This document shows positions 46,744 to 55,840 of a DNA stretch of 64,000 nt, one piece after another. Every line of letters begins with the position of its first letter. Within the stretch, counting starts at the first letter, position 1. The position numbers and the translations under genes were made by a program. Source of the DNA: Paramacrobiotus metropolitanus. Its lineage: Eukaryota; Tardigrada; Eutardigrada; Parachela; Macrobiotidae. The notes beneath the pieces were generated by a model that saw nothing but the letters and a program-made list of their open reading frames with translations, ran no database searches and was not told where the DNA came from. The stretch lies in assembly GCF_019649055.1 (NCBI RefSeq), contig NW_026570223.1:1364001-1428000 (forward strand), read 5' to 3'.

Positions 46744-48451
46744 ATGGGTATCTATATCAAGCGACGCGGTTGTATTGCAAACACTATCAGCTTTTATTCC
46801 GCTGTTTTAAAGTTTGGTGGATATGGGTGTCTTTCTCTTCAAAAAGCACTTCCAAACGAATCCATTTGGAAACGTGTTTGGCAAATTCTTTGGAGAGTAA
46901 TTATCATTGCTTATACCGTGATATTAATATTTTTCGCGGTTTGCAATACCATTCGCCGCATTGCGGCTGTATCGCAGCACAACAGCGTGTCGTCGCAGAA
47001 TATGATGAGCCACATTTTTGCAATAGTTAGCCACTTGGGTATGTGCACTTTATGCCTGTACACCATGTGTGCTCACAATAAAATAATGGATTTAATGGGA
47101 AAGATTGACCTTTTTGGCGTCAAGTACTTCACAAAACGCAGCGAACGGTCGTTTTATGCTTCAGTGATTCTACTATCGGTGATTTTTACTGCGAACTTTC
47201 TTTGGCGTTTCTGGCCAACATTCAAAGAAACACTGATTACCAGAGACGGGAGCGATATTTCGGGATTCATATGGATGTTCCGGCATTTTAAATACAGCCA
47301 TCCGTCCATGTTTCTCTTCTTACGTTGGCTATTTATTGCACATAACTTTGTATACATATTTTCTTTATCGTTCTTCCAGCTCTTATTAGTTATCATAATG
47401 ATAAGTGTGTCATTTTGCTTTTACGCTATTAACCAATCTTTAACAATGGCAGTAAAAGAGGACAGTATAAAATTAGTTAGAGCAGTAATGACTGACCACA
47501 CGGCACTGAGCAATGAAATCTCCCAACTGGACAATTTACTGAGTTTGCCAAGCTTCTTATTATTCGTATACTACATCCTGGTTTTACTCTCGGGAATAAC
47601 CGCGTTTACTGGCAGCTACACTGAACCGGGAACGGTGGAGCTTTTTGGAGTGTCGGCTGTTATTATTATCGTTATGACAGCATGCTTTGTCGCCGTTGCC
47701 AATCAAGTAATCAATCTAAAATCATGATTATTGTGTAGTTTTTGCAGCGCGCTAGGGCATTCCGTTTTGCTTACTTGTACAAACAGAACTTAGCACGTAC
47801 AAAAGACTGATAAGAGCATCGAAAACTTGGGTTCTGGCACATGACAATAAGACCCAACAAATGATGCATGTTTTGCAGGCCGATGCTGTGGTACCGCTGT
47901 TGCTGAAATTCCTCCACACTATTGATGACTGCAAGGAACATTACAGGCTGTCCTTTTACGTTACCAGTCTTCAGATAAGAAAAGTAGGGTTCACATTCGG
48001 AAAATTTTTCCTAATCGACCGAACATTTGTCTTATCGGTGAGTGTCACCTAAATGCATCAAGCATTCACAAACCATTTTAAAACCATACGGGAAAACCAT
48101 TATAAAATCACGGTCGAATGGCAGAAGGAATTGAAAGTATTTTCCGGTTTTGAATTTGTTGCATTGTTACATACCGTAGGAAGTTTTCATATGTGTCGCA
48201 ATTTGTACAGTAATATAACTATTAGCACATCGTACTGGAATGTAAGAAAATCGTGATAATTTTAGTTGAAGTTGCGTGTTTGTCTGATAAAACCTGTCTT
48301 GGACTTTTGTTTGCAGCTTACTGGTGCCCTTATCACGTATGCACTGCTAATGTGGGAACTGGGTGAGAAAGGGAAGTCAGCGGAATCTATATGTAATTGT
48401 TCGGCAGTTCTCCAGGAAAAATGTGGAAATTTCTCTCTTGGCTCAGCGTAA
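46744..48451 (+). CDS. Seven-transmembrane gustatory-receptor-like chemoreceptor 2, 3 exons
   Basis: Tandem paralogue of receptor 1 in the same orientation. Exons are 46744-47706, 47879-48037 and 48317-48451; exon 2 is the same length in both genes (159 nt) and introns fall at identical codons. The product is 418 aa. Well-conserved blocks include GYGC.SL...P.ESIWKR, CNTIRRIAA, HLGMCTL.LYTMC.HNKIM, DGSDISGFIW, and the last helix LTGALITYALLMWEL. Divergence is concentrated in the predicted loops and the C-terminal tail, as expected for chemoreceptor paralogues. No lesions seen. Confidence 0.72.
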
Positions 48452-49284
48452 TACAAGTACACTGGCAAGTATACTTTACCGCCGGATTCAAGTCGAAGAT
48501 GTCGGCTACCAACATCCATAGGGAAAGACGAAATACAATCACAATTTTTCCTGAATATTCGAAGCAGTTGTTTTTTCAGTTCGAGTATATCTTGCAGTGA
48601 AAGTCCATGGCTTTGCTTATTGCTTTGCAGTTTTGCATGCATATATGCACTGCTTCGTGCTACCAAAATTGTTTATGTAAAGCATTTGATCTTGGTGCTG
48701 ATGTGGATTCGTGAATATTATTCATGTTTTACTCGTTTCATTTATGTATTGTAGCTACGGTATTATTGCACCTCAAGAGTCTGTAAGAACACATGTTCAA
48801 ATAAAGCTACTAGTTAGCGAAGAAACAAGGAGCATTAGTCCAGGGGGAACGAAGTCCCATGTTGGGGGGCGCAATGTTTATACAGTGTTATGCCATATCC
48901 TAGCAATACTGATCCGTGAGGAAATATCTCCGGACCAAACGGAGGTCAATGGCCATTCTGGGGGAAAATTATGGGAATGCATGAGTTGCGGCGCAAGCAG
49001 GATGCACCCTGCATCGGTGTTTGGCAAAAGAATGAAATTGTTTGCGCAAGAAACGGGACTGTATGTTGTAACTCAGGAGTTTTACCGAAGCACGTTAATG
49101 ATTAATTTGTGGTATTGCTTATTTCATGTATAATGGATTTCTTTCTGCCTTTCCAAGCTGATGTACTCTGTACGTGTATCATATAATATAGATATTATAA
49201 TCCCATTAAACTAATGATGAGCTTGTACTTGAACTGTCACAATACATCAATAATAATTAATGATCTCTACTGAACATCGGTGAA
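48452..49284. other. Intergenic between receptor paralogues
   Basis: A 140-codon open frame at 48711-49133 has no recognisable similarity and poor coding character. Nothing else is supported. Confidence 0.35.
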
Positions 49285-50165
49285 ATGGGTGTCCGCCAAA
49301 GCTGTCTCAGGTTATGTCTGGCTCCTGGCTATCATATTCTTCGTATTTGTGGATACGGATGTCTTTCCGTTGGACAGCAAACCTCATCAAAGTCCTTATG
49401 GAGTATCGTGAGAATTATCTAGAGGCTGTGGATAATACTTTATATGGTTATGATTCCGGTGCTGATCAGTGTAACTTTTTACATGTACTTTACAACGACA
49501 GAATCGATACAAAACAAGCCGGTCCAAATGTTGGTTAGCGGATATCTAACTAGCGTGCAAAAGGGCTTCTTGTGGTTCGCCTGTAACATATTCGATTTGA
49601 TCGCACAATGGTGCGCTGAGTGTGATAAGACAATTTGACCTTTATAGCGCAAATTACTTTAGTGAACGCAGCAAAAACCGGCTTTACATTATAACTGTTA
49701 TCTCGTATCTCGGTGCATTTGGTATTTGGTTGAGTTACATGTACCCGAATTTTATTTCCTTGTTTCTGAGTGGGAAAGAAACTGAGACCATAGGATTTCT
49801 TTGGATAATCAGGGAGCAGCAATATTGCTATCCCACGTGGTTCTTTTGTGCAAAGATATTGCTTTTCTGCATTACGGCTACTATATCGCGCATACGACTG
49901 TTCTCCAGATGTTAATTAATCTTGTAATCGTTATCATTGCAATCTTTGTGCATGCATTTAAATGCGCTCTGGAGAAAACAGCGCTGCAGAAAGAGAAATT
50001 CCATGCAGTGGAAAGGTTACTCATTGCCTATGCGGCATTCACCGAAGACATTGCCCACCTGGATTCCGTGCTAAATGTCCCTAATTTCCTCTTGTACGTC
50101 TACTACTTGGCCTGCATCATGACGGGTATAACGGGTTTAAATTTGATAACGGCTTTACCGCCGAA
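49285..50165 (+). pseudogene. Decayed third gustatory-receptor-like paralogue
   Basis: The start ATG at 49285 opens a frame containing GYGCLSVGQQTSSKSLWSIVRII, clearly related to GYGCLSLQKALPNESIWKR in receptor 2. It then meets an in-frame TAG at 49420-49422. The frame continues with a membrane helix and later shifts near 49615 (to IRQFDLYSANYFSERSKNRLY) and again near 49870 (to LVIVIIAIFVHAFKCALEK...LNVPNFLLYVYYLACIMTGITG). Each piece matches the paralogues in order. The final two short exons (TY helix) were not found. With a nonsense codon and at least two frameshifts it is best read as a pseudogene more distant than the two intact copies are from each other. Confidence 0.7.
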
Positions 50166-50645
50166 TACTCGTAAACAAAAGGAAAAAATGCATGGAAATG
50201 TTCGAAGAAATGGCAACGTTTGAACTTACTGTGTCTAACCGTTACCGTCTGTATTCTAGAAGCCCTACTATGGCTATAAGCGGTACTCGTAGCAAACATA
50301 ATAAACATGCTAAAAAACACACACATTAGCTTAAGAAAACTGTGCTGTGAATAACAAACATTAAGGATAATCAAACACGAAGAACGAGTCAATTCTTTAT
50401 AGATTTCTAATAGATTTCTTATCGCGCATTTCTCAAATAAATAACCATCCCATACATATAGCCATCTGTCGTATAAACCCAAAAAAATTTACCGAGTGAA
50501 AGGGCACAGCACACTCAACACAGCACCAATACTATCACTTGCCAAAAGGCAATACAGTTTAAAATATAAAACACTAAAACCCTTTAGTAATTTTAGTGCA
50601 TCTTAAAAACTATAAACCGCCATTTTCATACGTAACGCTCACATT

Positions 50646-52235
50646 TCAAGACTTAACGACTGCACTACGTCTTTTCCCTTGAACAACATATTTTAATGTG
50701 AGACGGGCAAAGTCCACCGACATCTCTCGTAAGTGCGGATAACGTTGGACAACGTACTGCTCACCGTTGGCTCGGCGGTACGTAGCGTCATAGAACTCTC
50801 CCTCAATTTCCACCTGCAGCTTTCGGCCCGGCTTCAAGACAACGGCCGCTCGCACGATCCGTTCACTGTCGCCACTCTCTTCAGCCGCTGGTTGAGTCAG
50901 ACAGCGCCACAAGATTTCCCCCTGCCGGATGCCGATGATCATCGCCGGCGTCCAGATAACCGGACGCGAACTGGACTTAATAAAGACTTTTTCCTCATGC
51001 TGGAACTTGATGTCCCCGATACGGTGGACGGGTCCGAAATCGGGATGGATGGGGCCGGTGCGCGGCTCCGTGGGGAACGGCAGCTGTGGTTTTACCTCGG
51101 ACTGGGTGTGCTTGTACTTGTACAGCTCGTACCCCTCAGACGCAAGCAGGAGGCCACTCTGCAAGCAAATACACAGCTTCAACAGTGAACACAAGCTAAC
51201 CGCCGTATACTTAGAGGATCTCCGTATTAGAAACGTTGTCGCCACTTTGAGATTTAATGTGCAAACACTCAGCTATTTTAGGTTGTGACTGGAGCAATTC
51301 GACAAGATTCAACGCTTAATTCGAGAGTGATCGTACGAGTAACATTCGCGTAACATTAGCTGATGCACATTATTATGACTACTACCGGGTTTGCTGTATA
51401 TTTTGGCTAACGCACTGACCTTTAAGGGCCCATCAACCAGCTGCGTATCGGTCAGCAGGGGAAACCGCACGAGGAACAGCGCATCTCCTAGCATCGCACG
51501 CCGATTGGCGGCGGACGGATCCAAGTTGTTCGATTCGCATGCGTTTCGCGCCCATCTAGAGGAAAAAACAAGAATTCTAGGTGATCGCACAATCATGGCC
51601 GGACCAGCACCGTCCGCCGTATGTACCTCTCAACTGCCAGATAGATGTTATGTTCCTCGGCCGACAGTGTATTACGCAATAGAATCATCTCGAGCATCTC
51701 CTTTCCAACGGCCGCAAAATCTCCCAACGCGATGACATCGTCCGCGGATCGGTCGATGAACTGCAGACAACTCTCTGCAATCTTTTCAGCACGACGTTCA
51801 ACGCCCTACAACCGATATACAACCGTATAAATATTAGGCTAGAATGATCGTACAGATATAACAGGGATAGGACTAATTTAAGCAATTACAGAAGTTTGAC
51901 CAACATTTTTCAGGAAAATCAGACAGTTCTCCGTATTCAGCTGGGTGCTAACGAATTCACAGCACTTGTCCACTAGCAGCGGCACTTCGTACTTGTCCGC
52001 GCACAGCAGTGTCTGGATGACGACGTCCACACGCAGATCGACCGTGTCAGTGTACAGGAAACTGCAGTCGAGTAAATACAGTCAGGATGTACTTCTGCGT
52101 AATCATAATATGTTGATAACCAACGTTACGATAATCTCTAACCTGAGCATATTGGCAAACGCATCGGGAAGAACATCCGGAATGTCGATCACCTGGCGTT
52201 TCTCAGGCAGACTGCCATAGAACATGGTATATCCT
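50646..52235 (-). CDS. BTB-BACK domain protein (BTBD1/2/3/6-like with PHR-type C-terminus), 5' truncated
   Basis: Minus-strand exons: 52235-52143, 52061-51890, 51805-51627, 51555-51420 and 51158-50646. Phases agree throughout. The order matches BTBD proteins, which are usually Cul3 substrate adaptors: the second half of a BTB domain (MFYGSLPEKRQVIDIPDV..FLYTDTVDL, ADKYEVPLLVDKCCEFV), a BACK domain (IAESCLQFIDRSADDV..., ERWARNACESNNL, NRRAMLGDALFLVRFPLLTD), then a C-terminal region with IKFQHEEKVFIKSSSRPVIWTPAMIIG in the place of the PHR domain. The N-terminal half of the BTB domain is missing. Upstream of 52235 lie a tRNA-like insertion, a duplicated exon and an LTR retrotransposon. Either the 5' exons lie beyond the retroelement or the gene is a truncated copy. 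The 51890 donor (GTAATT) is the least certain boundary. Confidence 0.68.
51561..51851. repeat. 291-bp direct repeat, copy 1 (contains BACK exon)
   Basis: Identical by eye to 52661-52951, at an offset of exactly 1,100 bp. It covers BACK-domain exon 51627-51805 with parts of both flanking introns. Confidence 0.9.
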
Positions 52236-52246
52236 CTGTTATATGG

Positions 52247-52648
52247 TAGCAGATCAAGCAGCGTTGGCTCGGACGGTACCAGACTGCCTACTGCAGAAGT
52301 CAGTATGGCCCCGCCTCCCCACCGCGTGGAGTGCGGATCCTCCGAATCCTGGGATGTTTCGCTCCGAGGACGTAGCGAAGCCTGCAACAGGGGTGTAAGA
52401 GGAGAATCCTCTTTACACACAGCAGCCGCCCATCCGCCGCCTACCTGGTTGGCTCAAGCTCAAGCACAAATATCTTGATCTTCGCCAACAGCGGTGATGG
52501 CACAGTGGCTGTGCTACGTGGATCTCACTCGGTAGCCAGCGGTTCGATTCCGCTCCATCGCCATTTTTCGGAATTTCCTCAACAGACAGGATCTTCATCT
52601 GACCGCCCTCCCTCGCTGAGATCATCACGGACAGCCGACTTATGGCTG
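52247..52648 (+). mobile_element. tRNA-like (SINE-type) insertion flanked by a 14-bp direct repeat
   Basis: The 14-mer CCTCTGTTATATGG occurs at 52233-52246 and 52649-52662 and brackets about 402 bp, as expected for a target-site duplication. The insertion contains a tRNA-like unit with Pol III A and B boxes (52491-52562). Removing it rejoins a convincing intron end (a T-rich tract, then CCATATAACAG) ahead of the BTB exon, which supports the reading as an insertion. Sequence upstream of the tRNA-like unit is unrecognised, so the element may be composite. Confidence 0.55.
52491..52562 (+). repeat. tRNA-derived sequence with intact A and B boxes
   Basis: The A box TGGCACAGTGG and B box GGTTCGATTCC are both consensus. 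The acceptor arms (GCGGTGA / CCATCGC) pair at six of seven positions, the D stem (GCAC/GTGC) and T stem (AGCGG/CCGCT) are perfect. The anticodon stem is broken and position 33 is not T, so it is unlikely to be a working tRNA. It is better viewed as a SINE head or tRNA pseudogene. Confidence 0.6.
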
Positions 52649-52660
52649 CCTCTGTTATAT

Positions 52661-52951
52661 GGAAAAAACAAGAATTCTAGGTGATCGCACAATCATGGCC
52701 GGACCAGCACCGTCCGCCGTATGTACCTCTCAACTGCCAGATAGATGTTATGTTCCTCGGCCGACAGTGTATTACGCAATAGAATCATCTCGAGCATCTC
52801 CTTTCCAACGGCCGCAAAATCTCCCAACGCGATGACATCGTCCGCGGATCGGTCGATGAACTGCAGACAACTCTCTGCAATCTTTTCAGCACGACGTTCA
52901 ACGCCCTACAACCGATATACAACCGTATAAATATTAGGCTAGAATGATCGT
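52661..52951. repeat. 291-bp direct repeat, copy 2, abutting the LTR
   Basis: Perfect copy of 51561-51851. It includes a duplicate BACK exon (52905-52727 on the minus strand), now positioned upstream of the BTB exon instead of downstream. Its right edge coincides with the first base of the LTR. Confidence 0.9.
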
Positions 52952-53280
52952 GAGCGCAGGCGTACATGCGTACACCCTCGCTTTGGCAGTCTGTTGTGTA
53001 TTCATTGCGCGCCCGCCTTACGCGTGGCGAAAGCATGGTGTTCTGCGCGCACCCGCACTGTGTGGCGGCTACGTGCACATTTTCACGCTTGCTGCAGTCA
53101 GCAATGCGGAGTTGTCCACGAGGAAATTCTATCGAATTTAGTCTGGTTATAAATTTCTAGCAATCACGCCGTTTCTCGCTTTCTGTAGCGTAGGCGTATT
53201 TATAGCATTGCTAGTCTTTTGGTAGGCAGAATTCCGTCAATTCTGTTCCTACGCGTGAACCTTCATCAGGTCCACGCTCA
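52951..53280 (+). repeat. 5' long terminal repeat
   Basis: Begins TGAGCG and ends CGCTCA, a perfect 6-bp terminal inverted repeat of the TG...CA type, and is followed after two bases by a primer-binding site. TATAAA (about 53147) and TATTTATA (about 53198) are candidate core promoters. The 3' LTR, needed to prove the boundaries, lies outside the window. Confidence 0.75.
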
Positions 53281-53282
53281 TA

Positions 53283-53290
53283 TGGTAGCA
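53283..53290 (+). promoter_or_regulatory. Primer-binding site for initiator tRNA-Met
   Basis: TGGTAGCA is complementary to the last eight bases (TGCTACCA) of animal initiator tRNA-Met and is followed by AGAG. It lies two bases after the LTR's CA end, the normal position for priming minus-strand cDNA. Confidence 0.65.
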
Positions 53291-54709
53291 AGAGTCGTGT
53301 TTCTCCAGGATAATCTGTGAGTTTTTTCCGTCCATCCGACGAGGTGTGGAAGAAGTCTCGCGAGAAAGGGCTCGCGTACGGTCCAGTGGCGAAGGAGCGT
53401 TTGGATCTCGACAGCAGATCAGCACCAGTGTGTCTCTACTGAGTAGAGCACGCTGTACTGACCTGACGCGATCAAGGCTACTGAAGTAGCTCTGATCGGA
53501 GGGGCACAAGCGCCGAAAAAGATCGCCGCAAGAGGCAGAAGCCCGAAGGGGGGCACGAGTGGGCAAGCCACTTTTGGCTGTCGGGTGTGGAGTTTTCAGG
53601 TGCGTCTCTACTGAGTAGAGCGCACACACATTATACGCGCTCCCCCAAAAAGGAGGTCGAGCGCCCCTGTCGTTGCTAACGTCAAGGCACGACAGAAGAC
53701 CCGCAGCCAGCAAGTCTTTTGGTCGACGCACCGCTGCGTCCTGTCGCATCGAGACAGAAGGGGTTAGCGACTGGCCCAGGAGAAGTCAGTATAATCGTTG
53801 GAGGAACTGGAGGATTCGCGGAAGGACGCGCAGGATCGATTTCTGGATCACGGAGACGATCAGGTCAGATTTTCGTTTATTAATTTCGCCATTGGCGTAA
53901 GGGTAAAATTTGCAATTCTGATTGGTCGGTGATGAGCTGAGCAGAAAAGTAGGCGGCACTTTTGCACACGGCGCGCTAGCGAAAATTTTCGGATTTTGAC
54001 GTGACGTCACTCTGCCTTATAATTTGAAAAACAACTCACCTGATTGGTCGTTTATAAACGCTGTGATTGGCGCAGACGTAAAGCTAAAGTTAGCTTAGAA
54101 GTAAGCCAATTAGAAGCTGAGATTTCGTAAGGAGGCGGAGTTTTTGCGCACGGCACTCAAGATTGTGACGTAGCTAACCAAGAAAATTTTCTGAACCAAC
54201 TGACGAGAAGTTGACCTTTACCAAAAATTTTGACGAGATTGATGACCTTTAGCAAAAGCTAAAAGCTGAAGAAATAACGTTCATTCTGAGGAAATCTAAG
54301 TTGATTTCTTAATAAAATCGAAAAATATTCTCAGGTTAGACATTTCTGACCGAAGTTGATAGTGACCTTTAAAAACGAAAAATTCGGGAGAAAAAGTGAC
54401 CTTTAACAAAGTCGGAGTAAGCGTTAAGCTGAAACAGTTGATGACCTTATTGAGTTGAGTTTTGCTGAAGGAAGAGACCTTTACGAGAACTTAGTTAAAT
54501 TTCTGAAGAGAAAAGTGACCTTTAGAAAGGACTTAGATCTTTTAAAGGCAGAGTGACCTTTAGCAACTGAGCTCGTACGATACGAAGTGACCTTTAGGCC
54601 AGTGCTTGTTACTGTTCACGTGTAAAAGTCGCGTAACGTAATCTAACACACGTGTCAGAAACATTATTAGCATCGTCCAAGTTATCCGATCATCAATAAA
54701 CCCAAAGAC
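53291..54709 (+). other. Retroelement leader with hairpins and AAAGGTCA/TGACCTTT words
   Basis: Non-coding leader between primer-binding site and gag. Two nearly identical hairpins with core CTCTAC-TGA-GTAGAG lie at 53431-53452 and 53600-53625. TGACCTT occurs about eight times between 54211 and 54600. Open frames on the minus strand (for example 53249-53749) have no similarity I recognise. Confidence 0.6.
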
Positions 54710-55840
54710 ATGGATCAAGATACAGACGGTAATGAACCGGTCTCAGCGGGTAGTCAGAGAGAACGGTCAGAAAACCCTTACGAGCGGAAATTAAAGCCGT
54801 TCACACGTCCAGTGGAACATGAAAGAGCAACTCGAGCTCAGAAGACCTTTGGGAGGAAGGACACCAAAGGTTCAGAAGCCACATACCAAAAGGCTCTGAA
54901 GGAAACCTTGAACAAAGAGAGCTCGAGTGATGGAAGTCAAAACTCTGGACGGCACGCCGATGACGGCACGGTAGACCAGTCAAAGGTCACCGAAGAGAGA
55001 ACGGCTACGGATGGACAGAATAAAGATGACTTGAAGGCCGAGACCGGAGGAATGGCACGGTCGGCCGAAAAGGTCAAGGAGGAAAACGCGGACCAAGCTG
55101 AGAAGGGAAATACCGAAGTCAGCCAAAAGGTCACCGAAGGTGGTGGCGCCGTCAGCAGCGACATGCTGATTGACGAAGGAAAGGTCAAACAGGATGACCT
55201 TTCGGAAAACTCACTGTTCTTACAAGAACAGCTGGAAGAGAACGGTACCAGCCCCACGTCAAGTGACAAGTTTTACACTGACGATGAAGACGAAACGACG
55301 GTACAGACGTCTTTCCATACGGCAATGAAGGAGGCAAACTTAACGAAAGGAATGTTTGATACGACCCTCCAGGACAAGCCAGAAGAGACCTTTGAAGGAA
55401 TGGCGTCAGGAAGAGCCGACGACCGGGACCAAAGGTCACCATCACCAAAAACATCCGTAATGAATGGATTAAAGCAGCGTGTCAAGGAACTCGAGCAGTT
55501 ACTTGACGAGAAGGAGAGCCAAGCATTCGCTGCCATTCGAGAACAACGGAATAAAACTATCGAAGTCGAAGCAAGGCTGTATGTGATGGAGCAAGAAAAG
55601 GTCACGCTCGAAGACGAAGCGCAACAATGGAAAGTCAGATTTGAAGTTCAGAAACAAGCAGCGGAAGATCTAAGGAAAATGGTCGAAGATCGAGACGCGG
55701 AAGGCATACTCATCGCAGAAGAAGACGGTCTGTCCGAGGAAGCAGCTGAAAGGTCACAGGAAATAGCAGAATTGAAAATGAGCGTGACCTTTTACAGTCA
55801 AAGGTCAAGGAGGCCGAGAAAAAACGTGACGAATCTCTAG
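54710..55840 (+). CDS. Retroelement gag, N-terminal ORF (disordered plus coiled coil)
   Basis: A 376-aa ORF from ATG 54710. The first 230 residues are charged, Glu/Lys/Asp-rich and probably disordered. From SVMNGLKQRVKELEQLL onward (about residue 245) a heptad-rich coiled coil begins and runs into the next ORF. The last 20 residues in this frame (MSVTFYSQRSRRPRKN) do not look like coiled coil. The -1 frame at the same place does (NERDLLQSKVKEAEKKRDE) and continues into 55876-58812. A slippery heptamer A AAA AAC lies at 55819-55825, five codons before the TAG. Either programmed -1 frameshifting or a single-base loss (perhaps in the GAAAATG run near 55778) joins the two. Confidence 0.75.
   Translation: MDQDTDGNEPVSAGSQRERSENPYERKLKPFTRPVEHERATRAQKTFGRKDTKGSEATYQKALKETLNKESSSDGSQNSGRHADDGTVDQSKVTEERTATDGQNKDDLKAETGGMARSAEKVKEENADQAEKGNTEVSQKVTEGGGAVSSDMLIDEGKVKQDDLSENSLFLQEQLEENGTSPTSSDKFYTDDEDETTVQTSFHTAMKEANLTKGMFDTTLQDKPEETFEGMASGRADDRDQRSPSPKTSVMNGLKQRVKELEQLLDEKESQAFAAIREQRNKTIEVEARLYVMEQEKVTLEDEAQQWKVRFEVQKQAAEDLRKMVEDRDAEGILIAEEDGLSEEAAERSQEIAELKMSVTFYSQRSRRPRKNVTNL
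55819..55825 (+). promoter_or_regulatory. Possible -1 frameshift site A AAA AAC
   Basis: The heptamer is in the correct register (AGA AAA AAC) in the upstream gag ORF. A -1 slip enters exactly the frame of the downstream gag ORF, and the zero-frame stop TAG follows five codons on. No strong downstream stem was found at the usual 5-9 nt spacing, and a simple indel further upstream is a competing explanation. Confidence 0.35.

Noticed and set aside
48711-49133. 140-codon ORF between receptor paralogues
   Set aside because: No hydrophobic helices, no similarity to the receptors and poor coding character.
52491-52562. Functional tRNA gene
   Set aside because: A and B boxes are good, but the anticodon stem does not pair and T33 is missing; more likely a SINE head or tRNA pseudogene.
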